This document shows positions 52,515 to 64,000 of a stretch of 64,000 nucleotides of DNA, in pieces (position 1 is the stretch's first letter; each line of letters begins with the position of its first letter). The notes below the pieces were generated by a model that worked only from the letters and a program-made list of their open reading frames with translations, made no database searches and was not told the origin of the DNA. Position numbers and translations under genes: made by a program. Origin of the DNA: Macrosoma leucophasiata. Taxonomy: Eukaryota; Arthropoda; Insecta; Lepidoptera; Hedylidae. The stretch spans positions 3,348,001 through 3,412,000 of the forward strand of contig JAWQUS010000023.1 in the NCBI GenBank assembly GCA_036365455.1, in the 5' to 3' direction.

Positions 52515-53764
52515 TAAATTATGCCATTTTCAAATGACTATTATAAATAAATAATTTGAAATTGCCAGTGATTGAAGTATATATGTTTAAGTAAAAGTTG
52601 GGTTAGATTGCTAATAGTTAACTATATTATATAATGTACTGTGTAATTGGTTAGCCAGTTTTGTGGGCCCAAAATTACCCGTCTCCTTTGCGGCACAAAC
52701 GGCTGTATTTGATATTGCGTTGGCTTAGTTTTATTATTTCACAGCTCCAAGGGACAGTAGACTTGAGTATTTGAAACAAATTTCAACTTAATACCTTTAC
52801 GCGTTCCTGAGAAAAAATGGTCTTGACAGACGGACATTTCTGCGATGGAACATGTAACTTGTAATAAGGAGAGCTTTTTTCACAGGACGAATAATCTCCT
52901 TTTTTTATTAGCCAACCTTCAATAAAACTTTATAAAACAAAGGTCAAAGAACCTGTATTGTATCATGAACTCCTTGACATAAGTTTTATTTCAACAATGT
53001 GTGCTCTTTGGTCGGTAGGTATGTTGCGGGAATAATAAAAAGCTGTTCTTTTGTTGGTAGGATTTATCTGAGTTACCTGTTACTGAGATACTTAGTAACT
53101 GGATAACTGGCACTAAGTATAATTAAATACTAAATTCAAATTCAAAGTTCATTTAATTCCTTAGAATTCTATGAATTACTTACCTTATAAAAGAAAATAA
53201 CGTTTGTTGTACGGGAGTCCCCCTTTAACATTTTCGTTTTTTATTAAATTATTTATTTTTAAAGATGATGTACACCTGCATATTCTTAAAAAAATTTAAG
53301 CGTCTACCTGCTACCCTTTTTTAATTGTAACGGACCTCCCCTTAATATTTTCGTCTTTTTTATTTTTGTATATAAAATGCTAAATGCATCCTACTAATAG
53401 ATATTATAAATGCAAAATGCTTATACTTAAAAAAAAGTGTTTTTTTATTTCATAAAAGAACAAATAAACAACGCTACAAAAATATATTATAACATAATGT
53501 TGTGTGTTGTGTTGGTAACAAACACCACCTAACACAGAACCTAGGTAACCCAATCATTACAGATTTCACCGAATGACCACAACAGCTCTCTCACTTCTCA
53601 AGTTTGTACTGTAATTATTAAATGCTCAGCAATCCGCTGTTCACTCGCTTTATTGTTGTTTTATGCTAATTTAAATCCGGTATTTGTAACATGAGAAACT
53701 GAAACTTCATTCATCGGTTTTTATACACTCGCTTGAGATGCATATAGACTTGACTAAACACCCT
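52515..53764. other. No gene; old repeat F-like patches
   Basis: 'gagtccccctttaacatttt' and 'gacctccccttaatattttc' (53215-53360) recall the interior of repeat F. Otherwise unassigned AT-rich DNA. Confidence 0.35.
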
Positions 53765-53767
53765 TTT

Positions 53768-54045
53768 TTATGTAACGGAAGGGGAAACAAGCATGCAGTT
53801 CACATTGATGTTAAGTGATGACTGCAGCCTATAGACACTTACATAAAGCCCAAGTTCAAAATGCAGATGCGTTACCACTCCTGAGGCTAAAGGTGTTATA
53901 CCTCTATGCCGGAAATTACAGGGCCGTACATTACCACCTGAGCGGAACACGATAGTGCTCAACACTACCCTTTAGCAGCAAGTATATTCGATAATGCGGT
54001 AGTGCCCACGCCCGTGAGCTCCGTCACTGGAGCTCTACCACCAGT
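53768..54045 (+). repeat. R300 repeat copy
   Basis: 'tgtaacggaaggggaaacaa' to 'gagctctaccaccagttaaa'. A short palindrome 'caaacacctatatgtaggtg' follows at 54056. Confidence 0.8.
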
Positions 54046-54404
54046 TAAAATGCATCAAACACCTATATGTAGGTGTTTGATGCCACATCTATACATAAGA
54101 AAATAATAGAGGGTAGAAAGTCTATACATAAACGAAAATCGAAAAAAATTGTTTGGGAATACTTAATATTGATAATGGAACTCGTTTCAACAGTTTTTAG
54201 AATTTTTGTTTCATTTTTCCTTTTTTTTTTGTTTATCGTACCGCATCACGCGATAACGGCGCGGGATTGATTTTGATGCAAATACCAATTCTCGACAGAT
54301 AAACGAAATGAATTGTTGCTTGTTTGTCACTTTTATAACAAAGATAATGTACCTATAGGTATGTAGGTATAAGTATTTATATGATTTTTGTGGATATTAA
54401 GTAG

Positions 54405-54822
54405 TTGAACGCGGTCGAGATGAGATCTTTGCGCAAGATCTGCGGTGTATCACTCACCGATCGCGTTCGTAATGAAGATGTAAGAAAGAGACTTTGTGTG
54501 AATGATAGTATCGGTGTAAAAATGAAAAAAGGCATGCTCCGATGGTTCGGGCATATAGAAAGAATGTCGAATGAGCGAATGACTAAACAGATATACAATG
54601 CGAATGTGGATGGTTGCAGAGGCCCAGGAAGACCAAGGCTGACCTACCATGACCAAATAGGTCGAGTTCTGTCTGATGGTGGGGTCAAAAGTCTTAGGAA
54701 TCGGCGTGCATGTATGAAGAGAATGATGAAGGTAGACGAGGCACGAGAGGTTTGTCAGAACCGGGATGTCTGGCGCTCTATACTCTCTGCCTACCCCGTT
54801 AGGGACCTGGCGTGAAGATACA
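54405..54822 (+). pseudogene. LINE-X: second 5'-truncated copy, nearly identical to the first
   Basis: 136 open codons; protein differs from the 42982 copy by one residue (Thr to Ile), and only about two base changes are visible over about 410. Target duplication ATTAAGTAG at 54396-54404 and 54823-54831. Confidence 0.9.
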
Positions 54823-54876
54823 ATTAAGTAGATTTATTTTTCGGGAACATCACGAGACAGATAAAACTACATTCTA

Positions 54877-55134
54877 TCTACTTATATAATAAAAATCAAC
54901 TGCTCGTCATTAGTCTCGCTAAAACTCGAGAACGGCTTTGCCGATTTGGCCAATTTTAGTTTTGAATGATTTCTGGAGGTCCAGGGAAGGTTTGAAAGGT
55001 AAGAAAATATGAAGAAATTAAAGAGAAACAGTAAAGTCCACAATTTCATTTTCCCATACAAATAGTCCGTATCTATCAAACCTTTGATACATTATTTCAT
55101 TCTGAGGCAAAACGAAGTTTGCTGGGTCAGCTAG
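54877..55134 (+). mobile_element. Non-autonomous Helitron, complete
   Basis: TCTACTTATATAATAAAAAT after A (54876); ends GCTGGGTCAGCTAG before T. The same family starts at 63902. Confidence 0.75.
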
Positions 55135-55564
55135 TCTTCAATAAATATCAATAGAATAAATATGACTTTTAAGAGACCGGAAGCCCTAAGTTTGAGATGA
55201 AATGTTAAATCATGCACATATAATTTTTTTTTAATGTCAATTAGGTACCCACTACTTCAGACCGTTAGCAATTTTCAACTGTTCACCTTTAACAGCTTAA
55301 ATATCTGTCGAATCAATTAAATAATTATTTAAATGTTTTTTAATACAATTAAGCTAGCATCAACACAACAAGAAGATAAGTTAATCAAGACGAAATGCCT
55401 ATGTAAATATTATGTAGGTATTTAAATGAAAAGCTGTAGTTGACCCTGACATTTTGAATGTATCGCACTAACACCCATATTGAATGAATGGGTCACGAAT
55501 ATACCTACAAATTTTTGTTTGTGGATTGAATTATGAAAGTAACAAACGGACAGACATTCAATAC
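55135..55564. other. No supported feature
   Basis: AT-rich spacer. Confidence 0.35.
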
Positions 55565-55565
55565 C

Positions 55566-55832
55566 TAATAGTGGCAAACAAGCATGCAGTTCACATTGAT
55601 GTTAGGTGATGATTGTAGCCTATAGACACCCACACAAAAACCAGAGGTCAAAATGCAGATGCGTTACCACTTCTGATGCCTAATGTGTTATACCTCTGTG
55701 CCTGAAATTACAGGGCCGTACATTACACGGAACACGATAGTGCTGAACACTACCATTTAGCGGAAAGCATATTAGGTAATGCGGTGGTGCCTACGCCTGA
55801 GCTCCGTCACTAGAGCTCTACCACCAGTAAAT
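55566..55832 (+). repeat. R300 repeat copy
   Basis: 'agtggcaaacaagcatgcag' to 'gagctctaccaccagtaaat'. Confidence 0.82.
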
Positions 55833-56076
55833 TGACTTTATACCGATTCTGTTTAAAATTGAGATTTTGAGGTTTAACCCCAGCTAAGTTAAAAAGTTGC
55901 ATTTAGTTATGTCGTATCATACACTAAACGCCGGGCACACCTAATGATCTTCAAAAAAATCTCACACGGCAGACATGCCGAAAACAAAAATGTTGCCTCG
56001 ACAGTAGGTACGTAGTAACTTACTACCTAATCCTTGAAGAAACAAATTAATAATGCTTGCTTGCACTCAACCAAAA

Positions 56077-56263
56077 TCCCTACTAATATTATAAATGCGA
56101 AAGTAACTCTGTCTGTCTGTCTGTTACCTTTTCACGTCCAAACGACTGAACCGATTTCAATGAAATTTGGTACAGAGATAGAGCTGACTTTAAGAAAGAA
56201 CATATACTACTTAGTTACTTAAAAAAATACATCCACGCGGGCGAAGCCGCGGGCGACATCTAG
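56077..56263 (+). mobile_element. Non-autonomous Helitron, complete
   Basis: TCCCTACTAATATTATAAAT after A (56076), (tctg)n, end GGGCGACATCTAG before T. A 62-codon frame over it is chance. Confidence 0.75.
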
Positions 56264-56518
56264 TATGAAATAACTGAAGAAGATTCAAATTATATTTATT
56301 TTGGAACATTTCGTGAAGAGCAGCACAACATAAAACATAAACAATTCGCAGATCATGTTTTATGGAATAACTTCTATCATTTTATATTCGTGTGTACCAT
56401 CCGAGACGGGTCTGATAAAACAATTAAAGCTGTAACTAACAGAGAGCGGGAATACGTTGTTGAAATAACATGATACTAGTGGTTGAAATTCGACCGCGAT
56501 ACTTTATTTAAAGGTTCT

Positions 56519-56550
56519 TTCTTCTTCTTCTTTCTTCTTCTTCTTCTACA
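56519..56550 (+). repeat. (ttc)n microsatellite
   Basis: Interrupted run of ttc/tttc units. Confidence 0.75.
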
Positions 56551-57310
56551 TAAGCAATGTGTAGGTATATTACGTATTTAGTATAACAAGGTTGGTACCT
56601 TGGTATTTTTTTTTGTTATTCTTTGTTTTGTACTAATAATGTAATTAAGTAGGTATATTAGTCCAAGAAAAAGGAGGAGGTTCTCAATTCGTCCGATTTT
56701 TTTTTTTTGGTTTAAACTCAATGCATGGTAGTGTGTATAAGGGTTTTTATTTGATAAATATTTTTTTACGCATTACCTACTTGAAAATACATTAGCATTC
56801 TAGAATCGAACTTCGGATCATAGGCCTTTGTGAATGATATCAAATTTTATAAGAGATCCGGAAAATTGCTTAAAACGACAGTAATGTTCGAAGAAGGAAG
56901 TATTAATACTAAAATTGGGAAGAAAAAGTAAATCCTAAGTAACTAGCTAACCATTCACCCGTTCAATTGAATAATAATATAATCAACATCAGTCACGCTC
57001 CAACCGGTTTTAATTGTAAATATTATGTTGCATAAATGTATCGAATTGTTACTTGCATGTCAGGGCCGAGAAGCTCACGAACCAAAATATGGAAGTAAGA
57101 GGACACGTCACAACTCCTGCAATAAAATTCGTACGGAAAAATAAAACAAAAATGTCGTTGAAATTAACTGTACCTACCGATGGCTCTCCCGCTCACTAGC
57201 GGATGAATTTTCTTATACTCTCTATATATTTTCCACTAGTGCAGTCAATGGACCAAATAATGGCTCCCAATACATCAAAAAGTAAGAATGCATATAAGAA
57301 TAATTATTTG
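56551..57310. other. Mostly unassigned
   Basis: Holds a short LINE-end-like phrase 'aaaaaggaggaggttctcaa' at 56669-56690, related to the insert at 21148. No coding signal. Confidence 0.35.
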
Positions 57311-57314
57311 TTTT

Positions 57315-57490
57315 TTTATGAAAGGGAGGTGGCAAACAAGCATGCAACTTACATTGATGTTGAGTAATGACTGCGGGCAGAGTGGCAACGCAACTACATT
57401 GAAATTTCTTGTTTCATGTAGATGTTGATAGGCTTCAGTTACAAACCATCATTGCGAACTATGCTGCTAATGCTTGTTTGCCATTTTATG
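57315..57490. repeat. R300 scraps in opposing orientation
   Basis: 'gtggcaaacaagcatgcaac' forward, then 'gctaatgcttgtttgccatt' reversed 120 bases later. Confidence 0.55.
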
Positions 57491-58790
57491 ACACAGAAAA
57501 CCAGACCAATATTGACGAAATAAAACTTTAAAAAATCAGTAGCGTGACCCGCCTCTTATAACTAAACGTCGCGCACTTGCATATGTTATTGCGAAAAATG
57601 AAATATTAAAATATGTACCCACCCAACTCACTCATACGGATATCTTAGTATGTTCTCCAATTATTTGTTACTTTATCATTTATCTCATAATATATTTCCC
57701 TCACGCCCCACACAAACAACACATTTATGTTGAATCACACAAAATCGTGATCCAAAGTTCAAAGTAATTTCCCCACGCAACAAACCGAGGCGTCACGAGC
57801 AACGCGCAGATTGTCTGGAATTGCTCAAAAAACGCGATAATCACGAAATTACTGCAAGAAATTTTGAACGGGTGACGGATTTTCATAGAGTTTTCGGAGC
57901 GTAGCTGGAGCATACCGTTTTTAATTAGGTACCTAGGTGCCTTCGAGAAAAACAGTACAAATAAAAGGGTAGCTCTATCCCAATCCTCAACTTAAGTCTA
58001 CTACAGTACAAAGAGCCAGTGCCGGCATTACGACCATTGATACCCGGGCCAAGAATATTGTGTCCTACCGCCACTGATCGCCCCCCCGAAATTTGTAAAC
58101 GCAGGAACTGCTGAGAGCTTCCACGGCATATGCGCAACCCCTTTCCCTATTTTCTACCACTAAATGGTTGTCCTCAACATTTTTAATTATCGATGTATAA
58201 ATTTTCCAACACTTCACACCAGCTAACCGAGCCATTTAGTGCAAAGCATAAGAATTTCTGAAGTTGCTAAAAAATCACATATCTGCAATATTGTGACCAC
58301 CTAGAATATTTCTGTCATAAATGCGGTAATGAGTAACTTTTGAGACTTGATGGAAATGGATCACGATTGCTGAACCTAGGGTGATAAGTAAGTTATAAGA
58401 CTTACCGTAATGAGAAAGATGTTGGCTCTGGTGGTTGGAAAACAGTTCATAACCCACCAACCATCCTATGGCCAACCTACCTGGTTATATCAGCCGAATT
58501 TCGGGAAATGCAGGTACGAACTGCTCCGCGCTATCTCGGGAGATGCGCGTACGAACTACTCTTCTTGTAAAAGAGTTCTGTGAAAAGATAAGTAGCCTTA
58601 TGACGTTCCGTACACGTAAGCCTATTATTTTATTTTAACTGCCTCAGCAGTCTTGTCGGTCAGTCTAATCTTAGGTTAAATTACCGAGTCAGAATTGTTT
58701 TTCCTTTTCTTATTAACTTTCAGAAAATTCGTTTTTCTGAAAGTGTCACTCTTGGAGTTTGATGGTTCGGAGATGTCAATAGGCTCGCCA
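57491..58790. other. No supported gene
   Basis: Minus frames at 57725-57913, 57925-58137 and 58275-58475 show no motif or splice context. 58020-58110 is shared with 16120-16165. Confidence 0.35.
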
Positions 58791-58794
58791 CTTG

Positions 58795-59235
58795 GGACAA
58801 AACTCCTCCTCCTTAGTCGTTCACTCTTGACAGAGTAGTCGTGGCTGACGATGATGCATTTTCTGCAGATGCTGCAGCTTTTGCGATGCGTCTCCATTTG
58901 TCTTCAGCGTCTCGGCTGTTTTGGACTATCGATTTTTGCGCGGCAGTTTTTATGGAGTCTATTCATCTCGTTGGCGATCGACCGCGCGACCGCTTTTCTT
59001 CCACAAGCCCCTGGATAACAAGTCGTTCCATGGAATGTTCATTTCTAACAATATGTCCGAAGTATTTGAGGATTCGTAATTGGACAGTTGACGATAATCT
59101 TTCCTTGATGTTTAATTCCTCCAATAGAGAGACATTGGTCCGAAACTGGACAACAGAAACGGGATAAAACGTAAATAGCAAATTGTGCGTGTTAGCATGT
59201 TTGCACGAATCCGTGCATTTGTCTCTCCTACCCAC
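58795..59235 (-). pseudogene. RTE-type LINE C-terminus, frameshifted
   Basis: Minus strand: LRILKYFGHIVRNEHSMERL and KRSRGRSPTRW match the 'LGHV.R......I..G...G.R.RGR.R..W' C-terminal block of RTE-like LINEs. A frameshift precedes the continuation toward 58795. The 5' portion is joined to a SINE S1-like tail ('acacgcacaatttgc' region). Confidence 0.6.
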
Positions 59236-59768
59236 TTGTTTTCACCCTTACCAATAATCAAAGTATATTAATTTATTTACCTTTGTTTTATATTTACGGC
59301 GCTACAAACCTCTGCATAATAAAATAGATAAGAGGGTTAACTATCATCTCCCTAACTTTGACATCGAGATATCTTGCTTGTTAATCATAGGAAAGTAACC
59401 AACAATTACACAGCCAGATAAATCGCAGCTAACAAGGTACTGTACAATTATGGAGTCTGGGAAAGTTTAATGGTCATACCTGACATGACATGTGTTGAGA
59501 AATGTCTGATCACTTGTTTAGCACACGTCTAATCACTGTTACCTAATAGGTCTGATAAGTCTACAGGTTTCTCTGTGATCTTTTGCCAATATATTTATAA
59601 TTATTATGTATGTTAAGAAAAATGTAACTGAGAAAAAATCTGACAGACATTTACTTACAGTACTTACGAGGAACGAATATAAATTATTTACATTATTAGC
59701 TTTTTAACCAAATTTTCGTCTATCAAAAATATATTATTATGTTTGTTAACATATTGCATACAGTTTTA
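59236..59768. other. No supported feature
   Basis: AT-rich, no repeat match. Confidence 0.35.
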
Positions 59769-60054
59769 TAATCGCCTGTAATCCCCGAAGAGGGCAGAGG
59801 TAAATGCATGCATTCAAACATACATGCAAACACCCACAATTCGCCGGCTACGTTTTAGCCCGTGTAACAGGCGCGCTACCTGTTAACATCTCCAAACTTC
59901 GAGGTACTGGGAAATTTCCAGAAAATGGAAAATCCCAATAAAACCAGTGATAAAGGACTTTACACCATTATCTCTGATAACCCCCTACCCGGGAATCGAA
60001 CCCAGGACTTCAGCGTAGTAGTAGTGGCCTGCTACCACTAGGCTACCGAGGCAG
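59769..60054 (-). mobile_element. tRNA-derived SINE S1
   Basis: Reverse; A box TAGCCTAGTGG and B box GGTTCGATTCC intact at the right end, tail at 59775. Confidence 0.85.
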
Positions 60055-60580
60055 CATGCGAGCACACCCGCGTGCGGACTCAAACCCGCTTGACAGGAAA
60101 AAGGCCCTTAGAAGTCAATCAACGAACCGATATGGCCCAGTTCACATGCAAAATCAAAATATCAATCAATAGTGACAGATTCGTTAACCACACCCGTAAC
60201 TTTTTCACTCCAAATAAGGCATAACCCTACCAAAAACCTCTCATAATTACAATACCCTAAGCGTCCGTTTGTATTTGTTCTCAACAGTGTGTCACACGTA
60301 GGCGACACTAATTGCTCTCGAAGTCAAGCATTGTTTGAAAAGGGTTGTCAAAATTTAAGTTAGTCATTTAGTGATATAATTTCAGAAGTACGGCTTATAC
60401 TGGCTTAACAAGAAGTTTCAAATTTCTCTATTTTATTGATTGCAGATTGAATTTGATATTTTAATATTTAAAAGTTTACACTTCTGTGACATATTTGTCT
60501 TTAAAAAAGAAAATCTATCAAAATTCTGTGAAGATGATAGAATTTTCTTTATCAAATCTGATTAAATACCTTTACTCTTA
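60055..60580. other. No supported feature
   Basis: No repeat or coding signal recognised. Confidence 0.35.
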
Positions 60581-60715
60581 GAGTAAGATTCATAGACCAC
60601 TCTACGACATTACTTTGAGCAAAGTATGCTTAGAGATGTCAGTACAGTATGGGATTTGACAGTTCCTAGCGTACTTTGCTCAAAGTAAAGTCGTAGTCGG
60701 TCTGTGAATCACCCT
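60581..60715. mobile_element. MITE family T (TA target)
   Basis: 'gattcatagaccactctacg' against 'cgtagtcggtctgtgaatc'; TA on both sides. Confidence 0.8.
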
Positions 60716-60759
60716 TAATCTCTACTATACAGGTTGACTTTTTGTCACCAAAAGTATTG

Positions 60760-61165
60760 TACTTAGTTAAGTAGACGTCTACCCAAATCTAACTCTCCTG
60801 AAATCCAAGTTGTATCGTCTCTGTGATTGTTATTGCTCCATACTACATTACCATCTGACCCAGTGATTCCAAAAGTGGTCTAGGTGAACCCCCTGGGGTC
60901 CTTGGTAGACTCGATCGTGGTCGATAAAAATTCATCTCATTATACAATACATATATCCTATATATGTATTGTATAATGAGGAGTATACGAAATCAAAAAA
61001 ATTGAAAGGGGTCTAAAAAAAAATAGTTTGGGAACCTCTAGATCAGAGGTACCCGGATGAACACAAGAATCTTGAACTGCGCTATTTGACTGCAGATATT
61101 AAATTTATTTAATGCGGCGAGGCCTATACTCTCGGTCGCGGACACTGTAACTCTACCACCAGTAA
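60760..61165 (+). repeat. Diverged R300 copy split by a hAT-like MITE
   Basis: 'attaccatctgacc' before and 'aactctaccaccagtaag' after the insert. Confidence 0.5.
60859..61046. mobile_element. hAT-like MITE with internal 20-bp perfect hairpin
   Basis: Left end CAGTGATTCCAAAAGTGG, right end 'tagtttgggaacctctag', loosely inverted as in hAT elements. Arms 60936-60955 and 60961-60980 are exact (ctcattatacaatacatata). Confidence 0.5.
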
Positions 61166-61830
61166 GATAACGTTGAAATGTATGAGTATGATAAATAAAA
61201 TTGAAAATGTTTGAATCGTTCGTTAGAAAACAATATTTTATTATGACCTCTTTTCACATCATGTTTATTCTAAACCCACTTGAATTTATGACTTTGGCAA
61301 CCCTAGATATGGGTTCACAACCGACTCAATGATGGACGAGTTCAAATGCAAAATCTTTACATAACAAACTGCCTACTTGAATATAAACTCTATTCGAAGG
61401 CGTTTGGTTTTAAATTCTACTGCACATATCAGCACCTTCTATAGGTCATAAAAAGATTTGTTCAACAAAATGGTGCAAGCTTTAGTTGTTATATAACTAA
61501 AGATAACCGCACAAGTATATCATTTTTATTTAAGATGTAATAATAATAAATATGTATTTAAACTTAATTGAATGACCTAGTTTTTTCCGTATCTTGATAA
61601 ATAACTATTATGAACCAGGCATTTTATAAGGACAGGCCACAGTTTATTTTGTTTTAAACTACGAATCGTACTGGCGTGCACAGGGTTCCATATAATGAAG
61701 AATATGCTGTTACCTTGCAGACCTTGGCTTCATACAGGTTTTCCCTTAATGTGTAAGTATGAAACTTTACTGTGATCAGCTTTTTTTTGTTCAAAATTAT
61801 GGGCCCAGTAGTTTTGGAAATAAGGTGGTT
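61166..61830. other. No supported feature
   Basis: AT-rich; no repeat match except Helitron-like words near 61740-61815. Confidence 0.35.
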
Positions 61831-62022
61831 CACATGAATGTTAGGTGGTGACTGCAGCATACAGACATCTACGTCTAAATGCAGACCTTAGTTGTTATGT
61901 CTCTGTGATAGTAATTTTTAGAACACGATGTTACTGAATGCTACCTTCCGTATGACGGCAGATAGGTTAGGTAATGCGGTGGTGCCCTCGAGCTCTTACA
62001 CTGGAACTCTACCACCAGTGAA
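61831..62022 (+). repeat. R300 copy, diverged
   Basis: 'gttcacatgaatgttaggtg' to 'ggaactctaccaccagtg'. Confidence 0.65.
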
Positions 62023-62260
62023 ACGTGTGTGTATTGAAGTGTGTACAAAGCAGATAATAGTGGCATCATAGATTGGAGCTGTGAATTGAAGTTCATAGAC
62101 AACGTGGGTGAGCCATTGCACACATTTTTTTTAGAAAGACTTATAAGTGTACCTAATAAGGTATGACTGATTATGTAGGCATCTCTCTGCCGAATCACTT
62201 ATTCATTCGAAAAAAGATTGACAGGTAATTTTCATTGAGGTGCCTATCTAAACGTGTGTT

Positions 62261-62538
62261 ACTTCACGCCTGTGATTCCCGAACGGGTAAGCAGAGGTAA
62301 ATACATACATGCAAACACGAGTCGCCGGTTAAGTTTTGGCCCACTTAACAGGTGGCGAGCCTGTTGACATCTTCGGGCACGTTACCAAACATCAAGCTAC
62401 TGAGAAACATAAAAAAAGGGAAAAAAGCCCAATAGAACCAGACATAATGGATTTACATCTTTGTCTATGATACCCCCCGAACCCAAGATCGCAGCGTAGT
62501 ATTAGCGACTTGCTGCTACCACTAGACTACTGAGGCAG
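62261..62538 (-). mobile_element. SINE S1, diverged
   Basis: Reverse; head 'ctgcctcagTAGTCTAGTGG', weak B box, tail 'cttcacgcctgtgattccc'. Confidence 0.75.
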
Positions 62539-62545
62539 ATTATTA

Positions 62546-62688
62546 GGGTGAGAATCACAGACCGCACTATGTCTTTACTTTGAGCAAAGTATGCTTAGAA
62601 CTGTCAGTACAGTTACAGTATGGGTTTTGACAGTTGTAAGCGTACCTTGCTCAAAGTAAAGTCGTAATACGGTCTGTGAATCTCACAA
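62546..62688. mobile_element. MITE family T (TA target), directly beside SINE S1
   Basis: 'gggtgagaatcacagaccgc' against 'acggtctgtgaatctcacaa'; TA at 62544-62545 and 62689-62690. Confidence 0.82.
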
Positions 62689-62690
62689 TA

Positions 62691-63177
62691 AGACGTTTAC
62701 AGGCTGTAGTATTTACTTGCAATCACTTTATAAAAAACCAAGCGCAACTTTAAAAAAAATAAAACAGACAGTTACATAAAACTTCGACACCGATTCTATC
62801 AAAAAATTGTTATAATTTAACAATCTAAGAATTATTTACTTTCTATCCGCATTTCGCAATTCGGATACAGATCGATATTACCTAATTATATACTTTTGAC
62901 ACTATTTCTTATGTAAAAAGAGATCATTAAATTATAATAATTAAACGGAACACATTTCGCTAAAAGACTAATTCATTCGTTTGTGTTATAATGGTTTAGT
63001 TGATATATAATGTTTATTTATGTCTGATATATGTAATTAAAAATTAACTAAACCATTAAGATATTATAAATTAAAGAAAGTATCATCGCACCTGACTTAC
63101 ATATTATAATTGATAGGTATGTAACTATGTAATAATATAATATAACTAGGTATGAAACTATGTAATAATATATACTA
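62691..63177. other. No supported feature
   Basis: AT-rich; 'aactatgtaataatata' is tandemly repeated at about 63122 and 63156. Confidence 0.35.
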
Positions 63178-63560
63178 CTAGCGGCCCGAACCGGCTTCGC
63201 ATGGGTACAATTCAGGTAGTACTAACATAAGAGGCTATTACACGACACGGTATTCAAGGTCCGGCAGAAGGGTGGACGTGGCCTTGCGCCGGGTTGCCGC
63301 TTATTACACTACCCGGTCGACAGCGCCTTAACTCAATCACAGAACAAATACACGGCCCGCTCCGGTCGCCCTTATTAGCGCCCTAACTCCCTAAATGTTA
63401 TTACACTACCCTGACACTTGCCATCGTACTCTGAATACCGTGCCGTGTAATAAGTCCTATAAAATTTAGACTATAAAAAGTAAGCTATCCTATCAAGTTG
63501 GACCATACTGCACACGGTCTACAAAGTTTGACTAATGCGACTATGCGAGGATGGTTTCGT
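63178..63560 (-). mobile_element. Helitron (9390 family) with a nested MITE
   Basis: Reverse end 'ctagcggcccgaaccggctt'; after the nested element it continues 'taagctatcctatcaagttg', also present at 44692. Confidence 0.65.
63229..63460. mobile_element. GC-rich TIR element nested in a Helitron
   Basis: 'ctattacacgacacggtatt' against 'aataccgtgccgtgtaataa'. The interior also has 'ttattacactaccc' twice in the same direction. Confidence 0.65.
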
Positions 63561-63901
63561 AAATTAATAAACATGAAAAGATGTGTAACGAAAATGAAAT
63601 AAAATAGTCCTTCCGTTTTTCTAAAAAAAACATATAAATTCGTCAAAATCTCTTCTAATCGGACAGCATCATTATTAACTTTAAATTTCTCGAAGTAAAC
63701 AGTAAATTATTTTTTAATTATTAAATTGTTAACAATATTGAATTAAGGAGATTATTAAGACACGACTTGTCTCTCTGGAAATGGCATCGAAATTCAGCCG
63801 ACCAGCCTCCAAAGTTTTAATTTTTACCGAATGTTCGACCGATGTTCGTATTTGGTTCAAACTGCATTCAGCCCATCACTATTTGGAACTTATTCTATGT
63901 A

Positions 63902-64000
63902 TCTGTGTATATAAAAATCAATTGCTGTTCGTTAGTCTCGCTTAAACTCGAGAACGGGTGGACGTATTTGGCTAATTATGGTTTTGAATGATTTTTGGAA
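63902..64000 (+). mobile_element. Helitron start, cut by the window edge
   Basis: 'tatataaaaatcaattgctg', 'gttagtctcgcttaaactcg', matching 54877-54975. Confidence 0.65.

Overview
The window looks like nuclear DNA of a moth or butterfly (Lepidoptera). The evidence is AT-rich DNA with spliced genes and GT-AG introns, a perfect insect RR-1 cuticular-protein motif, tRNA-derived SINEs, Helitron-type ends (TC...CTAG inserted between A and T), non-LTR retrotransposon tails, and many hairpin MITEs. There is no operon structure, no rRNA and no CRISPR array. Well under 5 % of the sequence appears to be host coding; most of the rest is transposable-element debris, much of it nested.

Host genes, all on the + strand. 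(1) An RR-1 cuticular (chitin-binding) protein gene, 195 aa in four exons: 8702-8710, 11016-11334, 14012-14221, 14759-14808. Its promoter and 9-base first exon are present twice in tandem (TATA at 7850 and 8638; ATG at 7917 and 8702), giving two usable starts, MKY and MKF. (2) The 3' part of a metalloprotease gene of the M12B/ADAMTS type: exons 25932-26331, 27327-27432, 27897-28034, 29267-29324. It carries HEMGHSLGLTHD but stops directly after the catalytic domain, without disintegrin, thrombospondin or spacer domains. Its prodomain exons were not found. (3) Two small candidate terminal coding exons (38356-38412 and 38632-38660) that may end another gene. (4) A likely signal-peptide first exon (39078-39158) of a gene whose remaining exons were not found; the final 25 kb is then probably its intron or intergenic. 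(5) A single possible exon at 5656-5859.

Repeats by region. 1-7.6 kb: foldback element, MITEs, Helitron pieces. 7.6-15.2 kb: cuticle gene with R300, Helitron, SINE and MITE copies in its introns. 15.2-25.9 kb: R300 copies, GC-TIR MITEs, a 565-bp minisatellite carried inside a TIR element, Helitrons, a duplicated LINE tail. 25.9-29.3 kb: metalloprotease. 29.3-39 kb: R300, SINE and LINE pieces. 39-64 kb: almost pure mobile DNA, including two nearly identical young LINE copies with target-site duplications, a head-to-head tRNA-like pair and several Helitrons. 'R300' is my working label for the commonest repeat (about 300 bp, roughly 35-40 whole or partial copies); I do not recognise a published name for it.

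The genes do not form a pathway. Cuticle assembly and secreted proteolysis are both extracellular, but the sequence gives no reason to link them functionally.
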